This document shows, piece by piece, positions 53,548-61,872 of a DNA stretch of 64,000 nt. The notes under the pieces were generated by a model that ran no database searches, was not told the origin of the DNA, and saw nothing but the letters and a program-made list of their open reading frames with translations. Made by a program: the position numbers and the translations under genes. Origin of the DNA: VRUE01 sp963745915 (GTDB taxonomy: Bacteria; Actinomycetota; Thermoleophilia; Solirubrobacterales; 70-9); assembly GCA_963745915.1 (NCBI GenBank), contig CAVUZA010000002.1, positions 1,860,001-1,924,000 of the forward strand, read 5' to 3'. Within the stretch, counting starts at the first letter, position 1, and every line of letters begins with the position of its first letter.

Positions 53548-53862
53548 TCAGCCCGCCTCTTCGACCCACTTGGCGAGGCGGTAGCGGTGTTCGCGCGCTC
53601 CGCGCCGCCGCTTGGTCTCGACCAGCTCGATGCATTCGAGCCGGCGCAGCACCCTGACGTGGTAGGCGACGCCGCGGACGTCGGCGCCGAGCCGCTCGGC
53701 GATCTCCTTCGGGCTGGCGCAGCCGTCGCCGATCAGTTGCAGCGCCCGCGCCCGCAGCGAGTGCGAGAGCGCCTTGGCGAGCCTGGGGTCGATCGATGCC
53801 GGCTGCGGTGCGATGGCTGCGTGCCTCCGGGGGGCTGGGAAGGGTGAGATTCGCCTCCGAGT
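53548..53862 (-). CDS. ArsR-like helix-turn-helix regulator, start codon unclear
   Basis: The frame is open from 53862 to the stop at 53548 and encodes a winged helix: IDPRLAKALSHSLRARALQL, GCASPKEIAERLGADVRGVA, YHVRVLRRLECIELVETKRR, HRYRLAKW. About 104 codons lie between stops, yet none before the HTH is ATG, GTG or TTG. A rare start (ATC 9 bp after a GGAGG at about 53830) or a frameshift could explain this. The DNA-binding core is convincing; the gene model is not. Confidence 0.6.
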   Translation of the reverse strand, partial: TRRRISPFPAPRRHAAIAPQPASIDPRLAKALSHSLRARALQLIGDGCASPKEIAERLGADVRGVAYHVRVLRRLECIELVETKRRRGAREHRYRLAKWVEEAG

Positions 53863-53967
53863 CTAAGGCATAACTATGTCGAGTAGTTAAGTAGGTTTTA
53901 AGCCGGAGCCCGCTTGTGAATGCGACCTTGCTCGCGACTCGGGGGAATTTCCGCATAATGCGGGGGG

Positions 53968-54258
53968 ATGGGGACGACGACCGTTGAGAGGCCGCGGACC
54001 GGCGGCCCGGGCTCGGGGCTGGGCGGCGACTGGCGCGTGATCGTGCGCAACGACGACCACAACACCTTCGACCACGTCGCCGAGACCCTGGCCCGGGTCC
54101 TGCCCGGGGTGACCGTCGAGCGCGGCCACCAGTTCGCCAACGAAATCCACAACAGCGGCCAGGCGATCGTCTGGAGCGGCCCGCGCGAGCCCGCCGAGCA
54201 CTTCTGGGCCCAACTCGAGTCCGCCGGGCTTACCATGGCGCCGTTGGAGCGCTCTTGA
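53968..54258 (+). CDS. clpS: ATP-dependent Clp protease adaptor protein ClpS
   Basis: 96 residues. The ClpS core is WRVIVRNDDHNTFDHVAETL (the N-degron pocket Asn/Asp/His region) with VERGHQFANEIHNSGQAIVW. It feeds N-end-rule substrates to ClpA/ClpC. The last bases overlap the TTG of the next gene as TTGA, an unusual coupling with a secreted enzyme. Confidence 0.93.
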   Translation: MGTTTVERPRTGGPGSGLGGDWRVIVRNDDHNTFDHVAETLARVLPGVTVERGHQFANEIHNSGQAIVWSGPREPAEHFWAQLESAGLTMAPLERS

Positions 54259-57005
54259 CAGCAGGCGGGGCTCGTCTCCGGGCAGCGATCGCGCTGCTCA
54301 CGGCGCTGGCTGGGCTCTGCCTGGCGACGAGCGCGGCGGCGGAGCCTGCCCTGCCCGAAGGCTTCCAGGACTCGGTCGTCTTCGATGGTCTCAACCAGCC
54401 GACGGCCTTCCGCTTCGCCCCGGGCGGCGGCGTCTTCGTCGCCGAGAAGGGCGGCACGATCGAGGTCTACGACAGCGTCGTCGACGACGAACCGGATCTC
54501 TTCGCCGACCTGCGCACCGACGTCTACAACCACGGCGACCGCGGCCTGCTCGGTCTCGCGATCGACCCGGATTTCGGCGAAGGCCGGCCCTACGTCTACG
54601 CGCTCTACACCTACGACCATGTGCTGGGCGACTCCGAACCGGCGCCGAAGTGGGGGGCCCCGGAAACGACCGGCGACAGCTGCCCCGAACCGCACGGCGC
54701 CGACGACTGCCTGGTCAGCGGCCGTCTCGTCCGGCTGACAGCCGTGGAAGACGAAGGCAAGCTCAAAGCCGAGGAAGAAGGCGGTGAGGTGCTGCAGGAC
54801 GTGCTGGCCGAGGATTGGTGCCAGCAGTTCTCCTCGCACTCGATCGGCGACCTGCGCTTCGGGCCCGAAGGGGCCCTCTACGCCAGCGGCGGCGACGGCG
54901 CCAGCTTCACCGGCAGCGACTACGGTCAGCTCGGCTCGCCGCCCAACCCGTGCGGGGACCCGCCCGAGCCGGCCGGCACCGAACTGACTCCTCCAGACGC
55001 CGAAGGCGGCTCGCTGCGCGCCCAGAACCTCGACAACCTCAACGGCTCGATCATCCGCATCGACCCCGACACCGGCGAACCGTGGCCTGGCAATCCGCTC
55101 GCCGAAGGCGAAGGCGACCGGCGGATCGTCGCCTACGGCTTCCGCAACCCGTTCCGCTTCACCGCCGACCCGGCGACCGGCGAGATCTACGTCGCCAACG
55201 TCGGCTCCTCGGAGATCGAGGAGCTCGACCGCTTCGCGGCGCCGCCGACCTCGGTCTACAACTCAGGCTGGCCCTGCTACGAGGGCCTCGAGCACCAGTT
55301 CCTCTTCAAGGAACTGGGGTTGAGCGTCTGCGAAGACCTCTACGCCGCCGAGCCGGGCTCGACCGAGCCGCCCTTCTTCCACTACAGCCACAAGCAGGAG
55401 GTCGTCGCCGGCGACGAATGCGACTTCTCGCACGGCTCGGCGCTGGGCGGGATCGCCTTCTACCCGGAAGGGCCCTATCCGGACGCATACGACGGTGCCC
55501 TCTTCTTCTCCGACGCGGTGCGCGGCTGCGTCTGGGCGATGCTCGCCGGCGAAGACGGCCGGCCCGACCCCGAAACCGCGTTCCGCTTCCTGGGCGAGGG
55601 GCAGATCTACCCGGCGGTCGACATGCAGATCGGATTCGACGGGGCGCTCTACTACGCAGACCTGTTCGGCGACGAGGAATTCGCTCCGGGCGCTATCCAT
55701 CGCATCTCCTACGACCCGGGCGCCCCCAGGGCGCGACTCAGCGCCGACCCTCGCTGGGGCCCGGTCGAACCCGAACCGCTGGAAGTCCATTTCGACGCCA
55801 GCCAATCGTCGGACCCGACAGACGAAGCGCTGAGCTTCGATTGGGATCTGGAAGACGACGGCACCTTCGAGCTCGAAGACGCCGGGCCCCAGCAGACCCT
55901 CGAATTCGAAGAAGACGAGAACGCGACCGTCGCCGTGCGGGTCACCGACGGTGAGGAACTGACCAGCGTCGCCCGGGTCACGGTCTACCCGGGCGACGAA
56001 CCGCCCAGCCTGGAAATCGCCGAACCGCTCTCCTCCCTGGAATGGGCGGTCGGCGACGATGTCGCCTTCAAGGGCTACGCCGAAGATGCCGAAGGACACG
56101 ACCTCTTCGGCCGCAGCGTCTCCTGGAGCGTGCTGCTCGCCCACTGCCCGGATGCCTGCCACGAACACCCGCTGGCCAACTTCCCCGAAGTGCGCGAAGG
56201 AAGCTTCACTGCGCCCGAACACGACTACCCCTCCTATCTCAACGTCAACTTCCGGGCGACCGACGCTCGCGGCCTCTCTGCGACCGAAACGGTGCGGATC
56301 GACCCGAGGACGGTGCAGCTGTCGATGAGCTCCGACCCGTCCGGGGTTCCGCTCACGGCCGGCCTGGTCTCCGAACCGGCGCCCTTCTCGATGACCGCGA
56401 TCGAGGGTTCGGTGGTGGTCATCGCGGCCCCGCAGACGACCGTCCTCGAAGGCAAGGAATACGCCTGGACGGGCTGGTCGGATGGCGAAGCCCGGATCCA
56501 CTCGGTGCCAGGCGAAGACGCCAGCTACGTCGCCGAATACGCGCTTGTTGAAGAACCCGAAGAACCCGAAGAACCGGAAGAACCCGAAGAACCGGAAGAA
56601 CCGGAAGAACCGGAAGAACCGGAAGAACCGGCGCCCCCGTCACTGCCGACGCCGATCGCATCCACCCCGACTCTCCAGCCGCTGGTCGATGTGATCCCGC
56701 CACGGGTCCAGCTGCGCCGTCACCCGCCGAAGTCGACGCGCAGCAGGGCTGCCCGCTTCGTCTTCTCGGCCAGCGAGCGCGCCCGCTTCCGCTGCAAGCT
56801 CGACCGGTCTCGCTACCGCGCCTGCCGCTCGCCCAAGGTCTACCGCGGGCTGAAGCGCGGCCGGCACAGGTTCGTCGTCTTCGCCATCGACGCCGCGGGC
56901 AATCGCGGCGCCAGGCGGTCGTTCGTCTGGAAGGTGCGCCGCGCTACTCGGCGACGATCAGGGCATGCCAGGTCGGCAGCAGCGGCAGGTCATAGAGGTC
57001 GATGA
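54255..57005 (+). CDS. secreted glucose/sorbosone dehydrogenase-like protein with PKD and repeat regions
   Basis: 916 residues from TTG 54255. Signal peptide (AAIALLTALAGLCLATSAAA), then a GSDH-type six-bladed propeller (about 35-490: QPTAFRFAPGGGVFVAEKGG, DRGLLGLAIDPDFGEGRPYV, IVAYGFRNPFRFTADPATGE). A PKD-like domain follows (about 495-575), then more beta domains, nine EEP repeats (about 766-792) and a basic C-terminal domain (RFRCKLDRSRYRACRS). The propeller usually binds PQQ and oxidises sugars, but many such proteins are not proven enzymes. The end overlaps the convergent ABM-like gene by 62 bp. Confidence 0.85.
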   Translation: MTAGGARLRAAIALLTALAGLCLATSAAAEPALPEGFQDSVVFDGLNQPTAFRFAPGGGVFVAEKGGTIEVYDSVVDDEPDLFADLRTDVYNHGDRGLLGLAIDPDFGEGRPYVYALYTYDHVLGDSEPAPKWGAPETTGDSCPEPHGADDCLVSGRLVRLTAVEDEGKLKAEEEGGEVLQDVLAEDWCQQFSSHSIGDLRFGPEGALYASGGDGASFTGSDYGQLGSPPNPCGDPPEPAGTELTPPDAEGGSLRAQNLDNLNGSIIRIDPDTGEPWPGNPLAEGEGDRRIVAYGFRNPFRFTADPATGEIYVANVGSSEIEELDRFAAPPTSVYNSGWPCYEGLEHQFLFKELGLSVCEDLYAAEPGSTEPPFFHYSHKQEVVAGDECDFSHGSALGGIAFYPEGPYPDAYDGALFFSDAVRGCVWAMLAGEDGRPDPETAFRFLGEGQIYPAVDMQIGFDGALYYADLFGDEEFAPGAIHRISYDPGAPRARLSADPRWGPVEPEPLEVHFDASQSSDPTDEALSFDWDLEDDGTFELEDAGPQQTLEFEEDENATVAVRVTDGEELTSVARVTVYPGDEPPSLEIAEPLSSLEWAVGDDVAFKGYAEDAEGHDLFGRSVSWSVLLAHCPDACHEHPLANFPEVREGSFTAPEHDYPSYLNVNFRATDARGLSATETVRIDPRTVQLSMSSDPSGVPLTAGLVSEPAPFSMTAIEGSVVVIAAPQTTVLEGKEYAWTGWSDGEARIHSVPGEDASYVAEYALVEEPEEPEEPEEPEEPEEPEEPEEPEEPAPPSLPTPIASTPTLQPLVDVIPPRVQLRRHPPKSTRSRAARFVFSASERARFRCKLDRSRYRACRSPKVYRGLKRGRHRFVVFAIDAAGNRGARRSFVWKVRRATRRRSGHARSAAAAGHRGR
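56550..56630 (+). repeat. nine tandem 9-bp repeats encoding EEP
   Basis: Nine units of GAAGAACC(C/G) in frame give a rigid acidic Glu-Glu-Pro spacer before the last domain of the dehydrogenase-like protein. Unit count is likely to vary between strains. Confidence 0.9.
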
Positions 57006-57237
57006 CCGCGGCGCGGGCCTTCTCGATCTCGTCCGAGAACCAGTAGCGCTCGAAGTCGGAGCGGCTCTCCCAGACCGAGGTCTGGCGGAAGGAGAGGGGA
57101 TCGTCCTCGGACCGGGTCAGCGACCAGCTCTTGGCGCCGAAGGCCGGCATCCGCGCCGCCGCCGGCTCCCAGGCGTCGAGCCAGCGGTCGGCCCGGAAGG
57201 GTGCGATGTGCCAGTCGAGAACGCAGACCTCGCTCAT
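56944..57237 (-). CDS. ABM-superfamily-like small protein coupled to ccr
   Basis: 97 residues. Dimeric alpha/beta ferredoxin-like fold suggested by the pattern VCVLDWHIAPFRADRWLDAW, SWSLTRSEDDPLSFRQTSVW and FERYWFSDEIEKARAAVI. The ATG overlaps the ccr stop as ATGA, so it is made with crotonyl-CoA carboxylase/reductase. Role unknown. Confidence 0.7.
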   Translation of the reverse strand: MSEVCVLDWHIAPFRADRWLDAWEPAAARMPAFGAKSWSLTRSEDDPLSFRQTSVWESRSDFERYWFSDEIEKARAAVIDLYDLPLLPTWHALIVAE

Positions 57238-58499
57238 CAGGCTCCCACCTCCGCCCGGATCGCGCCGGGCCCGTCCTCGTTCTTGCCTTCACCCTCGGAT
57301 TCGGCCCCGACCAGGATCGAGATCTTGCCCAGGTGCTTGTTCTCATGCAGCAGCTGGTGCGCCTCGGCGACCCCGTCGAAGGGCATCGTCTGCCAGATCA
57401 CCGGCCTCACCTTGCCCTCGGCCATCAGCTGGTTGGCCTTCATGCACTCATAGGCGTTGGCGAAGTGCGAGCCGATGATCTGCTTCTGTCGCATCCACAG
57501 GTAGCGCACGTCGAAGTCGAGCTGGAAGCCCGAGGTGGCGCCGCAGATCACGACTTTGCCGAACGGCTTGCAGACGAAGACCGAGGTCGGGAAGGTCGCC
57601 TGGCCGACGTGCTCGAAGACGATGTCGGGGGCGTCGCCGAGGATCTCCTTGACCCGCTTGGCGAAGCCGCGGGAGGCCTTGAAGCGGGCCTTGTCGGCGG
57701 CCGGGTCGGCGAGGTTCTCAGGGGTCCGCATCATCTCGCCGAACTCGCGGCGGTTGATGTAGTCGACCGCGCCCAGCTGCTTGACCAGCTCGCCCTTCTC
57801 GTCGGAGCTGACCACGCCGACCGCGTTGGCGCCCGCCGCCGCGCAGAGCTGGGTGGCGAAGACGCCGAGGCCGCCGGCCGCCCCCCAGATCAGCACGTTG
57901 TGGCCGGCCTGCAGGTTGCACTGGTCCATCAGCATCCGGTAGGCGGTGAAGTAGGTCAGCCCGTAGGAGGAGGAGTCGACCCAGCTCAGATTCTGCGGCC
58001 GGGGCAGCAGCTGCTGGGCCTGGACCTTGGTGAACTGGGCGAAGGAGCCCCAGGTCGTCTCGTAGCCCCAGATTTCCTGGCTCGGCGCGGCCAGCGGGTC
58101 GAGGCCGTGGACCTCGACGTCCTCGTAGGAGGCCTGGTTGCAGTGGACGACGACCTCGTCGCCCGGCTGCCAGCGGGTGACGCCCTCGCCGACCTTCCAG
58201 ACGATCCCCGAGGCGTCCGAGCCGCCGATGTGGTGGCCGTACTCGGGATGGTCGCCGTAGCCGAAGACCGAGACCGGCTTGCCGAGCGAGGCCCAGACGT
58301 TGTTGAAGTTGACCCCGGCGGCCATCACCCGCACGATCACCTCGAAGGCGCCCGGCTCGGGCACCTCGATCTGCTCCAGCTGGAAGGCGTCCTTGGGCTC
58401 GCCCTCGCGCTCCTGGCGGATCACCCAGGCCGCCATCGTCTCGGGCAGCGTGCCCGGCTCGACGTCAAGGTTCGCTACTGCGCTCGTGTCAACGGCCAA
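57237..58499 (-). CDS. ccr: crotonyl-CoA carboxylase/reductase
   Basis: 420 residues from a TTG at 58499. It is an MDR-superfamily enzyme with the CCR-specific features HIGGSDASGIVWKVGEGV, IWGYETTWGSFAQFTKVQAQ, VLIWGAAGGLGVFATQL (NADPH site) and VRYLWMRQKQIIGSHFANAY. The Asn (VNFNNVW), Glu (WGYET) and His (GSHFAN) that hold CO2 in characterised CCRs are present; the Phe before that Glu is Tyr here. It reductively carboxylates crotonyl-CoA to ethylmalonyl-CoA, the entry step of the pathway. Followed by a coupled small gene. Confidence 0.92.
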   Translation of the reverse strand: MAVDTSAVANLDVEPGTLPETMAAWVIRQEREGEPKDAFQLEQIEVPEPGAFEVIVRVMAAGVNFNNVWASLGKPVSVFGYGDHPEYGHHIGGSDASGIVWKVGEGVTRWQPGDEVVVHCNQASYEDVEVHGLDPLAAPSQEIWGYETTWGSFAQFTKVQAQQLLPRPQNLSWVDSSSYGLTYFTAYRMLMDQCNLQAGHNVLIWGAAGGLGVFATQLCAAAGANAVGVVSSDEKGELVKQLGAVDYINRREFGEMMRTPENLADPAADKARFKASRGFAKRVKEILGDAPDIVFEHVGQATFPTSVFVCKPFGKVVICGATSGFQLDFDVRYLWMRQKQIIGSHFANAYECMKANQLMAEGKVRPVIWQTMPFDGVAEAHQLLHENKHLGKISILVGAESEGEGKNEDGPGAIRAEVGA

Positions 58500-58543
58500 C
58501 TCGGCTCCTCCGCGGATAGTCGTTTGCAGGCGGGCGGCGAATC

Positions 58544-59719
58544 CTAGTCAAGCACGGGGGTGTCGGCCTCGTGCAGCTCGGGCGCCTTGATCTCGCGCAC
58601 CGTGATCTCGGCCGGTTCGGGCGGCTCGATCTCCTTGCTCGCCGAGACCCCGAGCGACTCGACCTTGCGCAGCTGCGGCAGCAGCCGGCGCTCCATCGAG
58701 CCGACCGCCGAGTCGTAGGCGTTGGCCGCCGTGGTCAGGCCGCGGCCGACCTTGTCGAAGTCGCCGAGGAACTTGGCGAAGCGGGCGTGCAGGGTGCCGG
58801 CCGCCTCGGCGATCTCTGCCGCCTCCTCGACCATCCGCTCCTGGCGCCAGCCGAGCTCCATCGTCCGCAGCAGGCCGATCAGCGAGGTCGGGCTGACGAC
58901 CAGCACGCCGCGCTCCAGGGCGTAGTCGAAGAGCGTCGGGTCGGCGGCGAAGGCGGCGTGCAGGGCCGGCTCGTTGGGGACGAAGCAGACGACCAGGTCG
59001 GGCATCTCGCCGGCCTTGAACTGGCCCTGGTAGTCCTTCGAGCTGAGGCTGCGGATGTGCTCGCGGGTCTGGCGCGCGTGGCGCTCCAGCTCGAGCAGCC
59101 GCTCGCCCTCCGCCTCGGCCTCCTGGGCGTCGAGGAAGGCGTCGAGCGGCACCTTCGAGTCGGCGACGAAGCTGCGCCCTTCGGGCAGCAGGAAGCGGGC
59201 GTCGGGGCGCAGCCGCCCCTCTTCGGTGTGGATCGTCTCCTGCAGCTCGAAGTCGACGTGCTCGGTCATGCCGGCGATCTCGACGCAGCGGCGCAGCTGC
59301 AGCTCGCCCCACTGGCCGCGGGTCTGCGGCTGGCGCAGCGCCTTCTTCAGCCCCGCCGTCTCGGCGTTGAGGTTGCCCACGGTCTGGCCCATCTGCTCGA
59401 GCAGGGTGCGGGTCTGCAGGTCGCCTTCGCCGCGCTTGCGCACCTCCGACTCGATCTTCTCCTGGCCCTCGGCGATCCGCGCCGCGAGCGCCTTGATCTC
59501 AGCCTGGCGCTTGTCGAGCGTCGCCTCGGCGGCCTGGGCGTCGACCTTGCGCGCCTCTTCGTTCAGCCGCTGCCACTGGGCGATGCCGCCCTCGATCGCC
59601 TCCTGGATGACCGGCCCGTGGTCGAGCGGCTCGGCCGCGGGCTGCTGCGGCCGGCGGGCGACGACGTAGACGAGCGCCGCGGCGAGGGCGAGCACGGCGA
59701 TGGCGAGGACAACGGTCAC
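58544..59719 (-). CDS. rmuC: DNA recombination protein RmuC
   Basis: 391 residues. One N-terminal membrane helix (VVLAIAVLALAAALVYVVAR), a coiled coil (about 40-130), and the RmuC nuclease-like domain with RGQWGELQLRRCVEIAGMTE, RPDARFLLPEGRSFVADSKV and LVVCFVPNEPALHAAFAADP. RmuC limits recombination at inverted repeats in E. coli, of interest given the number of long palindromes in this window, though a link is speculative. Confidence 0.93.
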   Translation of the reverse strand: MTVVLAIAVLALAAALVYVVARRPQQPAAEPLDHGPVIQEAIEGGIAQWQRLNEEARKVDAQAAEATLDKRQAEIKALAARIAEGQEKIESEVRKRGEGDLQTRTLLEQMGQTVGNLNAETAGLKKALRQPQTRGQWGELQLRRCVEIAGMTEHVDFELQETIHTEEGRLRPDARFLLPEGRSFVADSKVPLDAFLDAQEAEAEGERLLELERHARQTREHIRSLSSKDYQGQFKAGEMPDLVVCFVPNEPALHAAFAADPTLFDYALERGVLVVSPTSLIGLLRTMELGWRQERMVEEAAEIAEAAGTLHARFAKFLGDFDKVGRGLTTAANAYDSAVGSMERRLLPQLRKVESLGVSASKEIEPPEPAEITVREIKAPELHEADTPVLD

Positions 59720-59773
59720 CCGACCGATGTTGACGGCCCGCCCAGACGGAGCCGGGCGCCGAAAAGGCCGCTA

Positions 59774-60259
59774 TTAGGGCAGCAGCAGGTCGTTCTCCGA
59801 GGAGGTGCGGCGGGGGCCGACGGTGAGCCGGCCCGGCTTGGCGCCGGGGATGTCGGCGGCGCTGAGCCGGTAGACGCCGGTCGGCAGGCCGGTGAGCAGC
59901 GAGCCGTTGCCGTTGGCGACCAGCGGGCCCGAGGTCACGTCCTTGGGGCCGCGGACGATCAGCTTCGAGTCGAAGGCGGTCAGGTTGGCGGTGACGAAGA
60001 CCACGTCGAGAGGCCTGTCGGACTCGACCGGCGGCTGGCCGGCCTCGCGGTTCTGCGGGATCTGCTGGCTCGGTTCGGGGCCGACCGCGACCCGCGGCGG
60101 CTGCACGCTGATCTCATTCGGGGTGATCGTCACGCTGACCCGGGTCGGCGGTTGCGGCCGCGGCTCGTTGGCGCTCTCCTCGGCGCCGCAGCCGGCTGCG
60201 GCCAGCGCCAGCGCGCAGAGGGCGCCCGCGGCGATGACTCTGGCTCTCCCTCGACCCAT
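59774..60259 (-). CDS. putative lipoprotein
   Basis: 161 residues. Signal peptide with lipobox LAAAGC, then a Pro-rich spacer and one beta-sandwich-like domain (VSVTITPNEISVQPPRVAVG, VVFVTANLTAFDSKLIVRGP). It resembles cupredoxin-type or Ig-like envelope proteins in pattern only. Lies 12 bp after the ygfZ stop on the same strand. Confidence 0.7.
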   Translation of the reverse strand: MGRGRARVIAAGALCALALAAAGCGAEESANEPRPQPPTRVSVTITPNEISVQPPRVAVGPEPSQQIPQNREAGQPPVESDRPLDVVFVTANLTAFDSKLIVRGPKDVTSGPLVANGNGSLLTGLPTGVYRLSAADIPGAKPGRLTVGPRRTSSENDLLLP

Positions 60260-60271
60260 CGGAGCCGGAAT

Positions 60272-61285
60272 CTAGCCGAAGGGCAGGTCGACGACGCGAG
60301 CCGTAACGCCATCTTCACCTAGGGCGAGCTCGGCGCCCGGCTCGGCCTCGCGGCGCAGGATCGCCAGCCCGATCGGGCCGTGGGCGGGGGAGACGCAGCT
60401 GCCGCCCAGCGTCCCGACCTGCTTCTCGCCCAGCAGCAGCGCCGCCCCCGGCGCCGCCGCGGCGCTCAGCCGCAGGCCGCGCAGGTGGCGGTTGGGCTTG
60501 CCCCGGTAGTGCAGGCGGGCGACCGTCTCCTGGCCGATGTAGCAGCCCTTCTCGAAGTCGACCGCGCGCTCGACGATGCCCGCCTCGGCCGGCATCGTCG
60601 TCGTCTCCATCTCGAGCCCGAAGCGCGGCCGCCCGGCCTCGATGCGGACGATCTCGGCCGCCTCCTCGCTGACCTCGGGAGCGCCGCCGTCGGCCAGAGC
60701 GGCGCGCAGCCGCTCGCCCTCCGCCGCGGCGGCGATCAGGTCGACCCCGAAGGCGGTGCCGACAGCCAGGCACTCGACCCCGGCGATGCTGACCGCTGCG
60801 CTGGCGTCCTCGGCGAGCGGTGGGGAGGAGGCGAGCTCGGCGCTGCGCGGCCCGATCAGCGAGACGATCGCGCAGGCGCCGGTCAGGTCCTCGACCTCGA
60901 CCTCGCGCCCGATCTTGTACATCTCGAGATGCCGCCGCACCGCATCGAGCGCCTGGGCCTCGGTGTCGACCCAGATCGCCCCGTCCACCCCGTCGCCCTC
61001 GCTTCCGGTGCGCTTTATGTACCCCGTGGGTGCAAAAGGCGCACCGGAAGGGCGGAGGACCCGCATGTCGGCCTGCATGTGCCCCTTGCGGTCGAGCAGC
61101 GCCGCGTAGCACCCCTCGCCGGGCTCGAGCCCCTCGACGTCGTTGGTCAACTGCCCCTGCAGGAACTCCCCCGCCTCGCTCCCAGCAACCAGCAGCTTCC
61201 CCCGAGAAGAGCGATCAACCACCCCCGCCTCTTCCCGCAGCTGCCGGTACTGAGCATCCAACTCGACGATCACCGCATCTGCCAT
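60272..61285 (-). CDS. ygfZ: folate-dependent Fe-S maturation protein YgfZ/GcvT-like, with palindrome insertion
   Basis: 337 residues. The YgfZ signature KGCYIGQETVARLHYRG is near residue 245, and the GcvT-like folate domain opens REEAGVVDRSSRGKLLVAGS. YgfZ helps Fe-S enzymes such as radical-SAM proteins. Around residues 79-94 (SGAPFAPTGYIKRTGS) the coding sequence is a near-palindrome (61002-61050) that looks inserted in frame between two strands. The rest of the protein is normal, so function is probably kept. Confidence 0.9.
   Translation of the reverse strand: MADAVIVELDAQYRQLREEAGVVDRSSRGKLLVAGSEAGEFLQGQLTNDVEGLEPGEGCYAALLDRKGHMQADMRVLRPSGAPFAPTGYIKRTGSEGDGVDGAIWVDTEAQALDAVRRHLEMYKIGREVEVEDLTGACAIVSLIGPRSAELASSPPLAEDASAAVSIAGVECLAVGTAFGVDLIAAAAEGERLRAALADGGAPEVSEEAAEIVRIEAGRPRFGLEMETTTMPAEAGIVERAVDFEKGCYIGQETVARLHYRGKPNRHLRGLRLSAAAAPGAALLLGEKQVGTLGGSCVSPAHGPIGLAILRREAEPGAELALGEDGVTARVVDLPFG
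61002..61050. repeat. 49-bp imperfect palindrome in frame inside ygfZ
   Basis: Arms 61002-61024 and 61028-61050 pair at 20 of 23 positions, the outer 12 (CTTCCGGTGCGC) perfectly. The sequence is unrelated to the pabB palindrome. Only one copy is in this window. Confidence 0.75.
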
Positions 61286-61334
61286 GCCTTGATCTTAGAA
61301 AGCTGGACCCGCGTTCTGAGTCGGGGGGTGAGAA

Positions 61335-61400
61335 GGCCGGGCCGGACCCCCTCCCACGAGCCTCCCCGCTGTTGCTCGTGGGAGGGGGTCCGGCCCGGCC
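61335..61400. repeat. large hairpin in the ygfZ/mntR divergent region
   Basis: 27-bp perfect arms (61335-61361 and 61374-61400) and a 12-base loop. Read on the minus strand the loop is AACAGCGGGGAG. A related hairpin with loop AACAGCCTGGGAG lies at 63275-63345. Because it lies between two divergent gene starts it is not at a terminator position. Confidence 0.85.
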
Positions 61401-61414
61401 GTTCCGCACCATGA

Positions 61415-61430
61415 TTTAGACATCCCTAAA
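61415..61430 (+). promoter_or_regulatory. MntR/DtxR-type operator, site 1
   Basis: TTTAGACATCCCTAAA, a near-palindrome, 19 bp (centre to centre) from site 2. Both precede or cover the start of the DtxR-family regulator, implying metal-dependent autoregulation. Confidence 0.75.
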
Positions 61431-61433
61431 CTC

Positions 61434-61449
61434 TTTAGACATGCCTAAA
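61434..61449 (+). promoter_or_regulatory. MntR/DtxR-type operator, site 2, covering the start codon
   Basis: TTTAGACATGCCTAAA has arms TTTAG/CTAAA; the ATG of mntR (61441) is in its centre. The transcript is probably leaderless or very short-leadered, and bound repressor would block it directly. Confidence 0.8.
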
Positions 61450-61872
61450 ACCTCCGAGGCCATCGAGGACTACGCCAAGGCGATCTACACCCTCTCCCAG
61501 CAGCGCCAGGGCCCCGTCCTGACCGGCGAGGTCGCCGAGCGGCTGGGCGTGGCGCCGGCCACCGCCACCTCGATGCTGAAGAAGCTGGGGGAGACGGGCC
61601 TGGTCGAGTACCTGCCCTACAAGGGCGTGACCCTGACGCCGGCGGGGGAGAAGGTCGCGCTCGAGGTGATCCGCCACCACCGGCTGATCGAGGCCTACCT
61701 GGCCGAGGCGCTGGGCATGCCCGAGGACCGCGTGCACGAGGAGGCCGAGGTGCTCGAGCACTACATCTCCGAGGAGCTCGAGCTGCTGATCGCGGCCAAG
61801 CTGGGCGAGCCGAGCCACGACCCGCACGGGACGCCGATCCCGGGACCCGATCTCGAGCTGCCCAAAGCGTAG
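61441..61872 (+). CDS. mntR: DtxR/MntR family metal-dependent repressor
   Basis: 143 residues, the short form without the SH3-like domain. The winged helix is SEAIEDYAKAIYTLSQQRQG ... LGVAPATATSMLKKLGETGL, and the metal-binding dimerisation domain has VIRHHRLIEAYLAEALG and EEAEVLEHYISEELE. With a metal-transporter gene of the NRAMP type 2 bp downstream it most likely senses Mn(II). Two operators lie at its own start. Confidence 0.9.
   Translation: MPKTSEAIEDYAKAIYTLSQQRQGPVLTGEVAERLGVAPATATSMLKKLGETGLVEYLPYKGVTLTPAGEKVALEVIRHHRLIEAYLAEALGMPEDRVHEEAEVLEHYISEELELLIAAKLGEPSHDPHGTPIPGPDLELPKA

Noticed and set aside
53459..53956. A 165-codon minus-strand ORF over the HTH gene.
   Set aside because: It is in the wrong frame for the winged-helix motif and its product has no recognisable features.
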